Both the position numbers and the translations under genes were made by a program. A stretch of 64,000 bases of DNA, from positions 36,342 to 100,341 of the forward strand of contig NZ_PJRS01000045.1 in assembly GCF_002858925.1 (NCBI RefSeq). The letters run 5' to 3'. Shown here one piece after another: positions 25,411 to 34,188 of the stretch. Under the pieces are notes generated by a model. It was not told the DNA's origin and ran no database searches. It saw nothing but the letters and a program-made list of their open reading frames with translations. Origin of the DNA: Caulobacter zeae (lineage in GTDB: Bacteria; Pseudomonadota; Alphaproteobacteria; Caulobacterales; Caulobacteraceae). Every line of letters starts with the position of its first letter. The first letter of the stretch is position 1.

Positions 25411-26085
25411 ATGCAACAGCTCTTCGCCCCTGCCCTCGCCCTGCACATCGCCTGCGGCCTGGCCGCCGTCGCCGCGGGCCTCGCCCCGATCCTGACCCGC
25501 AAGGGCTCGCGCCTGCACCGACTTTCGGGACGCGTGTTCGTCGTCCTGATGGGGGTGATGCTGGCGGCCGCCTGGCTGATGACGGCCCTGCACTTCAACG
25601 CCTATTTCACCGCCCTGTCGGCGACGGCCAGCCTTGGCCTGTTCTCGGGCTATCGGGTGCTGCGCCGCAAGCGGCCCGATCGCGATCCGGGCCAGCGCGC
25701 CACGACCCTCGACTGGATCGCCACCTTGGCCGTCGTGGCGATCGGCGGCTGGGTGCTGACCCTGCTGCTGGCCGGCGACAGCGACGCCCCGCGCGCCCCG
25801 GCCGTCGCCCTGGTCTGGGGCGCCTTCCTGATGGGCGGCTGGGACCTCTGGCGGTTCGCGCGCCCCGGTGACTGGCCGTTCTCGCCCGACCTCTGGACCT
25901 ACGAGCATCTTATGAAGATGCTGGGCGCCTATGGCGCGGTGCTCAGCGCCTTCTCGGGCAACTTCCTGACCTTCCTGCCAACGCCGTGGAGCCAGCTCTG
26001 GCCGACCTTGCTGTTCCAACCGATGGCCGTGATCTGGATCGCGGCCCTGGCCATCCGGCGGCGGCGCACATGGTCGCTCGCCTGA
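25411..26085 (+). CDS. Predicted inner-membrane protein with about six TM helices
   Basis: 224 residues, largely hydrophobic, with helices near 4-26 (FAPALALHIACGLAAVAAGL), 42-62, 66-80, 105-122, 134-150 and 195-215. Short Arg-rich cytoplasmic loops (RKGSRLHRLSGR, RRKRPDRDPGQR) set the topology. The HRLSGRVFV stretch resembles small membrane proteins of the DUF2306 kind, but I cannot name a function. It overlaps the following LytTR regulator gene by 16 bp, so the two are likely one operon, and it may be the membrane partner or sensor for that regulator. Confidence 0.75.
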   Translation: MQQLFAPALALHIACGLAAVAAGLAPILTRKGSRLHRLSGRVFVVLMGVMLAAAWLMTALHFNAYFTALSATASLGLFSGYRVLRRKRPDRDPGQRATTLDWIATLAVVAIGGWVLTLLLAGDSDAPRAPAVALVWGAFLMGGWDLWRFARPGDWPFSPDLWTYEHLMKMLGAYGAVLSAFSGNFLTFLPTPWSQLWPTLLFQPMAVIWIAALAIRRRRTWSLA

Positions 26086-26921
26086 AGGCCGCGCCGACCG
26101 CCGCCTGGGTCTGGGCCTTCACCGCCTACAGCTGGACGGTCACGAGCGTCAACGCCGCCTGGTTCGCCCGCCGGCTGGCGGCGGGGCGCGGCGAGAGCCT
26201 GTCCGTGGCCGCCTCCCTGCTCTGGCAGGGCGGGATCTACGCCGCCTGGCTGCCGGCGGCTGGGATCGTCTGGCTGGTGCTGCGCCGGTTCGAAGCCGGA
26301 GCGCGCGGGATCGCGGCGAGCTTCGCCGCCGGCCTCGCCGTCGTGCCGCTGGAAGCCCTGGCGGCCAGCCTGATCGACCGCGCCTTCGTCGGCGGCGAGA
26401 CCGCCCTCGGCGCCCGCATGCTGGAGCGGACACCGGTCTGCCTGCTGCTCTATTCGGCCATCGTCGCGGTCGGCCTGGCCGCCGTCCACCACCGTCGCGC
26501 CCGCGAGGCCCGGGCCCGCAACGCCATGCTGGAAGCCGCGCTAGCGCAGGCCCGCGCCGTCGCCGCGCCGGCGGAGACGGCCGAACGGTTGATGGTGATG
26601 TCGGGGGCGCGCCGCATCCCGATCGAGGTTTCGGCCGTCGAATGGTTCGGCGGGGCCGACAACTATGTCGTCGTCCACTGGGCCGGTCGCGAAGGGCTGC
26701 TGCGCGCCACCCTGCAAAGCCTGGAAGCGAGGCTGGACCCCCGCCTCTTCGCCCGCGCCCATCGCTCGTCGCTGGTCAACCTCGCCCACGTGCGCGAGGC
26801 CCGTCCGCTGTCGGACGGCTCCTGGCGGCTGGCCATGGCCAGCGGCGACGAGGTGGTCACCAGCCGGACCTATCGCGACGCGCTGCTGGAGCGGCTGGGG
26901 GGACGGGCTTCATCCCCTTAA
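26070..26921 (+). CDS. Membrane-anchored LytTR-family transcriptional regulator
   Basis: 283 residues from the ATG at 26070. The N-terminal half has four hydrophobic helices (AWVWAFTAYSWTVTSVNAAW, LWQGGIYAAWLPAAGIVWLVL, AASFAAGLAVVPLEALAA, VCLLLYSAIVAVGLAAV). A short coiled segment follows (RARNAMLEAALAQARAV), then a C-terminal LytTR DNA-binding domain (about 180-280: IEVSAVEWFGGADNYVVVHW, LFARAHRSSLVNLAHVREARPL, DEVVTSRTYRDALLERL). It has no receiver domain, so signal sensing must be through the membrane part or the co-encoded membrane protein. LytTR proteins bind direct repeats; target genes are not evident. Confidence 0.88.
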   Translation: MVARLKAAPTAAWVWAFTAYSWTVTSVNAAWFARRLAAGRGESLSVAASLLWQGGIYAAWLPAAGIVWLVLRRFEAGARGIAASFAAGLAVVPLEALAASLIDRAFVGGETALGARMLERTPVCLLLYSAIVAVGLAAVHHRRAREARARNAMLEAALAQARAVAAPAETAERLMVMSGARRIPIEVSAVEWFGGADNYVVVHWAGREGLLRATLQSLEARLDPRLFARAHRSSLVNLAHVREARPLSDGSWRLAMASGDEVVTSRTYRDALLERLGGRASSP

Positions 26922-26923
26922 TA

Positions 26924-26966
26924 ACCTCCCGTCATTCCCGCCCTTGTGGCGGGAATGACGGGAGGT
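26924..26966. terminator. Perfect 19-bp hairpin between convergent genes
   Basis: ACCTCCCGTCATTCCCGCC (26924-26942) is exactly complementary to 26948-26966, with a 5-base loop. It lies between the ends of the LytTR and GH3 genes and is followed by TAAAAG on the + strand. It is likely a two-way terminator and is related in sequence (CGTCATTCC...GGAATGACG) to family C repeats. Confidence 0.7.
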
Positions 26967-26980
26967 AAAAGTAAGCTTCC

Positions 26981-29443
26981 CTAGCTCCCCGGGCACCCCA
27001 CATGCGCCTCGGTCGGCTCAAGGCGGATCTCGCTGAAGGCCAGCTTGAAGCCGGCCTGCGCCGACAGCACCACCGGCGAGGAGATGCGGCTCATGTCGGC
27101 GCCGGCGGCCTTCAGGCACGACAGCTTGATCTGGGTCTTGCGCCATTCGCCCACGGGCGCGTCGGCGAAGATCTTCGTCACATCGACGCCGCCGGCGCAG
27201 CCTTCGCCGCACGAGACCGAAAAGCCCACCGGCCCCGGCGCCCGCTCGTCGACGCGGTAGGTGAAGGCGATCGACAGGTCGCCGGTGGTCTGGCGGGTCA
27301 GGTCGGCCGGCGGGCCGTTGACCAGCAGGGCGCCGGGCCCTGTCCAGGTCGCCAGGCGCGCGTCCTCCTGGGCGGCGGCGTCGATGGCGGTCAGCTTCAC
27401 CCCGCCGGCGGTCGACAGCAGCCACGGGGCCGGCGTGCGGCCCGAGATGAAGTATTTGTCGACATTGACACCGGCGCCGGACACGCCTGACACCTCGCCG
27501 AGCGTCGCCACCTTGCCGGGCTTGGCGTAGCTGAGGCCATAGCCGTAGGCGAACTGCGGGTCATAGCCCGCATCGCCCTTGTTCAGCGGGCCCTGGTCGG
27601 CGCGCTTGGGCCAGCTGAACGACAGCTTGCCGGTGAAGTCGCGCCTGGACTTGCCGTCCTTGCCGGCGACCAGAACGTCGGCCACGCCGCCGCCTTCCGA
27701 GCCCGGCAGCCAGGCGGCGACGAAGGCGTCCGAGGCGTTGATCTCGGGGTTCACCCACAGCGGACGCCCCGACAGGAACACCGCCACCACCGGCACGCCG
27801 GCGGCCTTCAGTTTCTTGAGCAGGGCCAGATCGGTCTTGTCGCCCGGCTGGTACTCCAGGTGCTGCAAGTCGCCCTGGAACTCGGCATAGGGCGTCTCGC
27901 CGAACACCACCACGGCCACGTCCGGCTTGTCGGTGAAGGCGCCGTCCCTGGACAGGGTCGCCTTGCCGCCCGAGGCCTCGACTGCCTCCTTCAGGCCCCT
28001 CCAGATCGACTGGGCGCCGGGGAAGTCGGCGTTGGTGTTGCCCGTGCCCTGCCAGGACAGCGTCCAGCCGCCGGCCGCCTTGCCGATGTCGTCGGCGTCG
28101 CCGGCCACCAGCACCTTCGCGCCCGCCTTGATCGGCAGCACGCCGTCGTTCTTCAGCAGCACCAGCGATTTCGCCACCGCCTCGCGGGCCAGGGCGCGGT
28201 GATCGGGCGCGCCGACCCGCTCGTAGCGGCCCTGAACCGGCGGGGCGACGCGGTCGAACAGGCCCGACTTGACCTTCACCCGCAGGATGCGCCGCACGGC
28301 GTCGTCCAGGCGCGCCATGCTGATCTCGCCGCTCTGCACCTGCTGCAAGGTATTGTCGAACAGGCCCTGCCAGCTGTCGGGGGCCATATACATGTCGAGG
28401 CCCGCGTTCAGGGCCTGCGGACACGAGACGTTCGAGCAGCCGTCGACCTGGCCGTGGGCGTTCCAGTCGCCGACCACGAAGCCGGTAAAGCCCATGCGGT
28501 CCTTCAGCACGTTCGTCAGCAGGGTCTTGTTGCCGGTGTGCTTGACGCCGTTCCAGCTGGAGAAAGAGGCCATCACCGTCAGGATGCCGGCCTCGATGCT
28601 GGGCGGATAGCCCTGGGCGTGCAGGCGCACGAGGTCGGCCTCCGACACCGGCGCGTCGCCCTGGTCCTTGCCGTTCAGCGTGCCGCCGTCGGCTAGAAAG
28701 TGCTTGGCGCTGCCCGCGATGCGGCCGGCCTCCAGCGCCTTGCCGGCCGTGAGCTTGCCTTGCAGGCCCAACGTCATGCGGCCGGCATAGCTTCTGACGA
28801 TCTCCGGATCCTCGCCATAGCCCTCGTAGGCGCGGCCCCAGCGGTCGTCGCGCGGCACGGCCACCGTCGGCCCGAAGGTCCAGTCGCCGCCGGCCACGGC
28901 CACCTCTTCGGCGGTCGCCTTGCCGATGCGCTCGATCAGGTCGGGATCGCGGGCCGCGCCCAGGCCGACATTGTGCGGAAACAGCGTGGCGCCGACCACG
29001 TTGTTGTGGCCGTGCACGGCGTCGATGCCGAACATCAGCGGGATCGGCACGTGGCCGTCGCGCGTCTCCAGCGACACGGCGCGGAACAGGTCGACAAACT
29101 CGGCCCACTCTTTCGGACCGGCCTTGTCGTCGCCGTTGGGGCCCGAGCTGCCGCCGGCCAGGATCGAGCCCAGCGGATACTCGCGCAGCTGTTCTGGACG
29201 GATCGAGCCGATGTCGGCCTGGATCGTCTGGCCGACCTTTTCCCGCACCGACATCCTGGCCATCAGCGCGGTGATCTTCGCCTCGGTCGCCGCATCGGTC
29301 AGGGCCGCAGGGCTCTTGACCACGGGCCAGGCGGCGACATGCGCGGTCGCCTTGCCGGCGGGGGTCAGCGCCTCGGCGCTCGCGACGCTGGTCAGGCTGG
29401 TGGCGGCCAGAAGGGCTAGGGCGGAAAGGCGGAACGGCGTCAC
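26981..29443 (-). CDS. Exported GH3 exo-beta-glucanase with C-terminal ExoP-like domain
   Basis: 820 residues from a GTG at 29443 (GAGG upstream), which places the signal peptide VTPFRLSALALLAATSLTSVASAEA at the N-terminus; an ATG at 29587 would add 48 Arg/Ala-rich residues. Barrel motifs: IPLMFGIDAVHGHNNVVGATLFPHN, WTFGPTVAVPRDDRWGRAYEGYGEDPE, GSAKHFLADGG and GFVVGDWNAHGQVDG (catalytic Asp326). After the alpha/beta-sandwich (LVLLKNDGVLPIK, FVAAWLPGSEGGGVADVL) comes a ~180-residue C-terminal beta domain with paired cysteines. This plan matches 1,3/1,4-beta-glucan exohydrolases of the ExoP type and differs from the two BglX-type GH3 genes in the window. It is divergent from a LacI gene with operators between them. 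Confidence 0.93.
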   Translation of the reverse strand: MTPFRLSALALLAATSLTSVASAEALTPAGKATAHVAAWPVVKSPAALTDAATEAKITALMARMSVREKVGQTIQADIGSIRPEQLREYPLGSILAGGSSGPNGDDKAGPKEWAEFVDLFRAVSLETRDGHVPIPLMFGIDAVHGHNNVVGATLFPHNVGLGAARDPDLIERIGKATAEEVAVAGGDWTFGPTVAVPRDDRWGRAYEGYGEDPEIVRSYAGRMTLGLQGKLTAGKALEAGRIAGSAKHFLADGGTLNGKDQGDAPVSEADLVRLHAQGYPPSIEAGILTVMASFSSWNGVKHTGNKTLLTNVLKDRMGFTGFVVGDWNAHGQVDGCSNVSCPQALNAGLDMYMAPDSWQGLFDNTLQQVQSGEISMARLDDAVRRILRVKVKSGLFDRVAPPVQGRYERVGAPDHRALAREAVAKSLVLLKNDGVLPIKAGAKVLVAGDADDIGKAAGGWTLSWQGTGNTNADFPGAQSIWRGLKEAVEASGGKATLSRDGAFTDKPDVAVVVFGETPYAEFQGDLQHLEYQPGDKTDLALLKKLKAAGVPVVAVFLSGRPLWVNPEINASDAFVAAWLPGSEGGGVADVLVAGKDGKSRRDFTGKLSFSWPKRADQGPLNKGDAGYDPQFAYGYGLSYAKPGKVATLGEVSGVSGAGVNVDKYFISGRTPAPWLLSTAGGVKLTAIDAAAQEDARLATWTGPGALLVNGPPADLTRQTTGDLSIAFTYRVDERAPGPVGFSVSCGEGCAGGVDVTKIFADAPVGEWRKTQIKLSCLKAAGADMSRISSPVVLSAQAGFKLAFSEIRLEPTEAHVGCPGS

Positions 29444-29643
29444 GGGCGGCCTCGATCGAAAAAGGAGCGCGACGGCCAAGGGGAAAGAGGCCGCCGCGCC
29501 CGAACACGCCACGGGAGCAGCGTAGGGTTTCGAGGCGGCGGCTGGCCGACGGGCGCGCGGCGGCCCCCGGGCCATGCGCACACGCATGGATCTGGCCTCC
29601 CGCTCGCGGGGTCGTCTGCTTGCGACCGCCTCACGAGATGACG

Positions 29644-29657
29644 AGACAACGTTGTCT
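29644..29657. promoter_or_regulatory. LacI operator, perfect 14-bp palindrome
   Basis: AGACAACGTTGTCT is self-complementary over 14 bases with a central CG. It lies ~200 bp before the GH3 GTG start and 232 bp before lacI. The TGACAnCGnTGTCA-like core is shared with 16154-16169. Confidence 0.7.
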
Positions 29658-29720
29658 TACTTGGTGTCAACACGCTTATATTTGTCCACGTGAGGACAAA
29701 TTCACCGCAAGCCGTTCCAC

Positions 29721-29734
29721 TGAAAGCGATTTCA
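29721..29734. promoter_or_regulatory. Second-type LacI/CRE-like palindrome
   Basis: TGAAAGCGATTTCA has 5-bp perfect arms (TGAAA/TTTCA) and the central CG of LacI-family sites. Its arm sequence differs from the GACA/TGTC sites on either side, so it may bind a different LacI-family protein or be a weaker site for the same one. Confidence 0.45.
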
Positions 29735-29761
29735 ACCGAAATAAGAGCACTACGAATTTCT

Positions 29762-29773
29762 GACAACGATGTC
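29762..29773. promoter_or_regulatory. LacI operator, near-palindrome close to lacI start
   Basis: GACAACGATGTC has GACA/TGTC arms around a central CG, 115 bp before the lacI ATG. It is positioned for autoregulation. Confidence 0.6.
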
Positions 29774-29888
29774 TTACTTTGACTGAATACGCCCTCTACT
29801 GGCGCCTTACCCTCAGGAACCGGCTCGACTCGGTCGCCATGGCCGCGCTATCGCTAACACCGCGCCGAAAGCCGGCGGCGGGAGCCCG

Positions 29889-30932
29889 ATGCGCAACGTC
29901 ACCATCGTCCATGTGGCCGAAAAGGCCCGGGTCTCGGTCAAGACCGTCTCGCGCGTGGTCAACAACGAGCCGACGGTCACGCCGCAGCTGCGCGAGCGCG
30001 TGCAGGCGGCCATCGACCAGCTGGGCTACGCCCCCAACATCGCCGCCCGCCGCCTGGGCGGATCGCGCTCGTTCCTGATCGTCGCCTTCAACGACCGCAG
30101 GCTGACGCTGGAGAACTGGCGCAGCGACCGGGGCAACAATTGGATCGACCGCATGCAGTACGGGGCCATGCTCCGCTGCGACGTCCACGGCTATCACCTG
30201 CTGTGCGAGTTGATCGACCTGGAGAGCGACCAGCTGGCCCGGCGGGTCCAGCACGTGCTGTCGTCGCTGCGCCCCGACGGGGTGATCCTGACCCCGCCCA
30301 ACTGCGAGGACCCGACGGTGCTGGAGGCGCTGAAGCGCGCCCAGGTCCCGTTCGTGCGCATGGGCTCGGCGGCGGCCGGTCCGGGCGCGCGGGTGAGAAT
30401 GGACGACCACGCCGCCGCCCGCCAGCTGACGGAGCACCTTGTCGGCCTTGGCCACCACCGCATCGGCTTCGTCACCGGCAGCGCCCGGTTCCTGGCCAGC
30501 CGGGCCCGCGAGGACGGCTATCGCCAGGCCTTGGCCGCCGCCGGCCTGCCCGTCGACGAAACCCTGCTGGTTCCCGGCGACTTCACCTTCGAGGGCGGTG
30601 TCTCGGCCGCCGAGGCGCTGCTGTCGCGCCCCGACCGCCCCACCGCCATCCTGGCCGGCAACGACGAGACCGCCCTGGCGGTGATGCACGTGGCCCGCCG
30701 ACTGGACATCGCCATTCCCAATGCGCTGTCGCTGGCCACCTTCGACGACACGCCCAGCGTGCGGCTTTCGCTGCCGCCGCTGACCACGGTGCGCCAGCCG
30801 GTGGCCGAGATGGCCGCCCAGGCGGTCGACCTGCTGGTCGCCGCGGCCGCCAAGGACGGCAAGCTGTCGCGCGCCGATCACTTGCTGCCATTCGAACTGG
30901 CCCTGCGCGCCTCGACCGCGCCGCCGCCCTAA
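29889..30932 (+). CDS. LacI-family sugar-responsive transcriptional regulator
   Basis: 347 residues; ATG at 29889 with GGGAG upstream. The N-terminal LacI helix-turn-helix and hinge are complete: VTIVHVAEKARVSVKTVSRVVNNEPTVTPQLRERVQAAIDQLGYAPNIAARRLGG (residues 4-58). The periplasmic-binding-protein-like sensor domain follows, with DGVILTPPNCEDPTVLEAL, HLVGLGHHRIGFVTGSARF, PTAILAGNDETALAVMHVARRLDIAIPNALSLATFDDTPS and LPPLTTVRQPVAEMAAQAVDLLV. It is divergent from the exo-beta-glucanase gene with palindromes between them, and very likely represses that gene and itself until a sugar binds. The matching site before the GH3 gene at 16228 suggests a small regulon. Confidence 0.92.
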   Translation: MRNVTIVHVAEKARVSVKTVSRVVNNEPTVTPQLRERVQAAIDQLGYAPNIAARRLGGSRSFLIVAFNDRRLTLENWRSDRGNNWIDRMQYGAMLRCDVHGYHLLCELIDLESDQLARRVQHVLSSLRPDGVILTPPNCEDPTVLEALKRAQVPFVRMGSAAAGPGARVRMDDHAAARQLTEHLVGLGHHRIGFVTGSARFLASRAREDGYRQALAAAGLPVDETLLVPGDFTFEGGVSAAEALLSRPDRPTAILAGNDETALAVMHVARRLDIAIPNALSLATFDDTPSVRLSLPPLTTVRQPVAEMAAQAVDLLVAAAAKDGKLSRADHLLPFELALRASTAPPP

Positions 30933-31043
30933 AGAAGCCTTGCTCGCCCGCGACGGGATGTCGCGGGGAGCTTGACCAGCCAGCCGGCGCGCCTTTTCCT
31001 CTTGCGACTTCGAATTTGGAGCCGGCAGCGCTTGGCCAGAGAC

Positions 31044-32753
31044 ATGACCCAGGTCGACGCCGCCTCAGCCGCCGCAGGACCGCCCACCGTCCGACGACGA
31101 CTGCTGGTCATGGCCCTGTGCCTGGTCGCCCCGGCCATCGTGTTCATGGCCCTGCTGGCCCGCGCCGAATACGGCCAGAGCCAGGGCCGCTACGAACAGC
31201 AGCTGATCGCCACGACCCGAGCCCTCGGCCTGGCCGTCGATCGCCAGCTGGCCCTGGGCCAGAGCACCCTGCAGGCCCTGGCCGTCTCGCCCGCCCTGGC
31301 GGCCGGCGACCTGGAAAGCTTCGAGCGCCAGGCCCGCGCCGCCGTGCGCAGCAAGGACGCCTGGATCGTGCTGATCTCGCCGCGCGGCCAGGTGATCAAC
31401 ACCCGCATGCCGCCCGGCCAGGTCCCGCCGCGCACCGCCGGCCTGCCGCCCGAACGCTGGGCCGCCGTCCGCTCGGGCCGCACCACGGTCTCCAACCTCA
31501 CTCAGGGCAAGGTGGCGGGCCAGCCGATCGTGGCCATCGACATGCCGGTGATCGTCGACGGCGAGCTCTACGACCTGGCCTATATCCAGACCCCGGCCGC
31601 CTTCGCGCCGCTGTTCGCCGCCCAGGGCGTGCCGCGCAGCTGGACCGCCAGCATCGTCGACCGCAACGCCCGCCTGGTGGCCCGCTCGCGCGACCAGGAG
31701 AAGATGCTGGGCCGTTCGGCCAGCAAGCCGATGCTCGAGGCCATGGCCAAGGACAACGACGGCGTGCTCGAGACCTACACCCTTGACGGCACCCCCACCC
31801 TGTCGGCCTTCAGCCGCTCGCCGACCTATGGCTGGAGCTTCATCGTCGGCGTGCCGCGCACCGAGCTGGAGCGCGCCAACCTCTCGTCCCTGGCCCTGCT
31901 GGTGGTGGCGGGCCTGGCCCTGCTCGCCATCGGCGCCGGGGCGGCCCTGCTGTTCTCGCGCGGCATCTCCGGCGAGGTCCGCGCCCTGGTGGCCGACGCC
32001 CGGCTCATGGCCTCGGGCGGCGAGATGCCGGCCCAGACCAGCGGCGGCCTGCGCGAGATCGGCGAGGTGCGCGAGGCCCTGCACGCCACCTCCCGCCAGC
32101 TGCGCGCCCGCGAGGCCGAGGAAAAGCGCGCCCAGGCCCGCCAGCAGCTGATGATCAACGAGCTGAATCATAGGGTTAAGAACACCCTGGCGACGGTCCA
32201 GTCCCTGGCGCTGCAGAGCCTGGGCAAGGGCGAGGCCGTGCCTGGCTTCGACGCCTTCAACGAGCGGCTCTACGCCCTGGCCCGCGCCCACGATCTCCTG
32301 ACCCGCACCGTGTGGGAAAGCGCCGACCTGGCCGACCTGCTGCGCCAGACCCTGGAGCCCTACGGCGACCGCGCCCGCATCGAGGGCCCGTCGGCCGCCC
32401 TGCCGCCCAGCGCGGCCCTGGCCCTGTCGATGGTGTTCCACGAGCTGGCCACCAACGCCTCCAAGTACGGCGGCCTGTCCACCCCGGCCGGCCGGGTCGA
32501 GGTCACCTGGCGACGCGACCCGCTGGCCCCCGATCGCCTGGCCCTGCGCTGGGTCGAGAGCGGCGGCCCCAAGCTGACGGGCCCGCCCAGCCGCAAGGGC
32601 TTCGGCTCGCGCCTGATCGCCGCCAGCCTGCGCAATGAACTGAAGGGCGAGGCCCAGTTCGACTACCTGGCCACCGGGCTCGTCTGCACACTGACGGTCC
32701 GCGCCGACGGCGCCCAAGCTTTGGGCGAAGACGACCCCGCCACCGACGCCTGA
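31044..32753 (+). CDS. HWE/HisKA_2-family sensor histidine kinase with extracytoplasmic sensor
   Basis: 569 residues from the ATG at 31044. A TTG at 30972 with GGGGAG upstream is an alternative start adding 24 residues. Order: TM helix (LLVMALCLVAPAIVFMALLA, about 20-42), periplasmic Cache-like sensor region (45-270, with PTYGWSFIVGVPRTELERANL typical of dCache ends), TM (SLALLVVAGLALLAIGAGAALLFS), HAMP-like linker (ISGEVRALVADARLMASG), then the HWE phospho-His box ELNHRVKNTLATVQSLALQSL (His376) and ATPase with FHELATNASKYGGL and GFGSRLIAASL. Such kinases often act in general stress or light responses in alphaproteobacteria. No response regulator is adjacent, so the partner is elsewhere. Confidence 0.9.
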   Translation: MTQVDAASAAAGPPTVRRRLLVMALCLVAPAIVFMALLARAEYGQSQGRYEQQLIATTRALGLAVDRQLALGQSTLQALAVSPALAAGDLESFERQARAAVRSKDAWIVLISPRGQVINTRMPPGQVPPRTAGLPPERWAAVRSGRTTVSNLTQGKVAGQPIVAIDMPVIVDGELYDLAYIQTPAAFAPLFAAQGVPRSWTASIVDRNARLVARSRDQEKMLGRSASKPMLEAMAKDNDGVLETYTLDGTPTLSAFSRSPTYGWSFIVGVPRTELERANLSSLALLVVAGLALLAIGAGAALLFSRGISGEVRALVADARLMASGGEMPAQTSGGLREIGEVREALHATSRQLRAREAEEKRAQARQQLMINELNHRVKNTLATVQSLALQSLGKGEAVPGFDAFNERLYALARAHDLLTRTVWESADLADLLRQTLEPYGDRARIEGPSAALPPSAALALSMVFHELATNASKYGGLSTPAGRVEVTWRRDPLAPDRLALRWVESGGPKLTGPPSRKGFGSRLIAASLRNELKGEAQFDYLATGLVCTLTVRADGAQALGEDDPATDA

Positions 32754-32773
32754 ACGGGCAGCCGCGCGCGCCC

Positions 32774-32795
32774 GCGCCTGGCGCCGGCCAGGCGC
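32774..32795 (+). terminator. Hairpin after HWE kinase gene
   Basis: GCGCCTGGC (32774-32782) pairs with GCCAGGCGC (32787-32795), 9-bp stem and 4-base loop, 20 bases after the kinase stop. It lacks a T-run. The rest of the 195-bp gap before rutB shows no gene and no convincing promoter. Confidence 0.5.
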
Positions 32796-32948
32796 TTGAC
32801 CGATGTTCTTCGGCTCATCGTGATGGTCGATCCGCTCAGCACCCATCCTGGGGCGCCGTCGGATCGATCGTATTGCCTCGTCGCGTAGATTGATCTTCCA
32901 TGACGCCCGGGATGCGGCCGCCAGAGCCGCGACCACTCAGGGAAGACC

Positions 32949-33650
32949 ATGATCGCCACCGACGACTCCGTCATGCTGCCGGCCCGGCCCGAGCCGATCC
33001 CGCTGGATCCGGCCCGCACGGCGGTGATCGTCATCGACATGCAGAACGCCTACGCCTCCAAGGGCGGCTATCTGGATCTGGCAGGCTTCGACATCGGCGG
33101 CGCGGCCGCCTGCATCCAGCAGATCAAGGGCGTGCTGGAGACCGCCCGCGAAGCCGGCGTGCAGGTGATCTATTTCCAGAACGGCTGGGACGACCAGTAC
33201 GTGGAAGCCGGCGGCCCCGGCTCGCCCAACTGGTGGAAATCGAACGCGCTGAAGACCATGCGCGCCAAGCCCGAACTTCAAGGCAAGCTCCTGGCGCGCG
33301 GCCAGTGGGACTACGAGCTGGTCGACGAACTGGCGCCGCAGCCGGGCGACATCTGTCTGCACAAGACCCGCTATTCCGGCTTCTTCAACAGCCAGCTCGA
33401 CAGCGTGCTGCGTTCGCGGAACATCAAGAACCTGGTCTTCGTCGGCATCGCCACCAATGTCTGCGTGGAGTCGACCCTGCGCGACGGCTTCTTCCTCGAA
33501 TATTTCGGCACGGTGCTGGAGGACGCCACCCACCAGGCCGGCCCCGACTTCGTGCAGAAGGCCGCCCTCTACAACATCGAGACCTTCTTCGGCTGGGTCT
33601 CGACCGTGGCCGACTTCAAGGGGGCGTTCGGGCAGCTGGCGCCGAAGTAG
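32949..33650 (+). CDS. rutB: Ureidoacrylate (peroxyureidoacrylate) amidohydrolase RutB
   Basis: 233 residues; ATG with GGGAAG upstream. It is an isochorismatase-fold cysteine hydrolase. The catalytic triad is visible as Asp30 (VIVIDMQNAY), Lys139 (LHKTRYSGF) and Cys172 (GIATNVCVESTLRDGFF); the Lys-Cys spacing of 33 equals that I recall for E. coli RutB. It splits the ring-opened product made by RutA into aminoacrylate peracid and carbamate, which decays to ammonia and CO2. It is first in a rutB-C-D-A cluster and is separated from rutC by 148 bp containing a palindromic repeat. Confidence 0.92.
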   Translation: MIATDDSVMLPARPEPIPLDPARTAVIVIDMQNAYASKGGYLDLAGFDIGGAAACIQQIKGVLETAREAGVQVIYFQNGWDDQYVEAGGPGSPNWWKSNALKTMRAKPELQGKLLARGQWDYELVDELAPQPGDICLHKTRYSGFFNSQLDSVLRSRNIKNLVFVGIATNVCVESTLRDGFFLEYFGTVLEDATHQAGPDFVQKAALYNIETFFGWVSTVADFKGAFGQLAPK

Positions 33651-33666
33651 ATCGCGAAAAATCCTT

Positions 33667-33772
33667 CGTCATCCGGCCGCAGCGCAGCGGAGAGCCGGGA
33701 CCCAGTGGCCGCCGCACCGCCGCCCGCCCCTGGGTCCCGGATCGACCTCGTCGAGGTCGTCCGGGATGACGA
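33667..33772. repeat. Palindromic intergenic repeat, family C, between rutB and rutC
   Basis: Starts CGTCATCCGGCCGCAGCG and ends TCCGGGATGACG, with the inner GGGACCCAG...CTGGGTCCC pair seen in the copy at 1272-1377. It interrupts the rut cluster and could tune relative expression by mRNA processing or attenuation. Confidence 0.8.
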
Positions 33773-33798
33773 GCTTGCTTGAAGAAGGAACGAGACAC

Positions 33799-34184
<386 letters not shown>

Positions 34185-34188
<4 letters not shown>

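Larger units (their letters stand above)
29444..29888. promoter_or_regulatory. 445-bp divergent control region between GH3 and LacI genes
   Basis: No gene is supported here. It holds three LacI-style palindromes: 29644-29657 (AGACAACGTTGTCT, perfect), 29762-29773 (GACAACGATGTC, near-perfect) and 29721-29734 (TGAAAGCGATTTCA). The middle part (about 29640-29780) is much more AT-rich than its surroundings, as expected for promoters firing both ways. A TTGACA-like hexamer for the GH3 direction is at 29665-29670 on the minus strand, but no good -10 was found. Confidence 0.65.

Noticed and set aside
29779..29888. Leader peptide before the LacI gene
   Set aside because: The frame runs into the LacI gene in another frame, has no ribosome site and overlaps the operator region.
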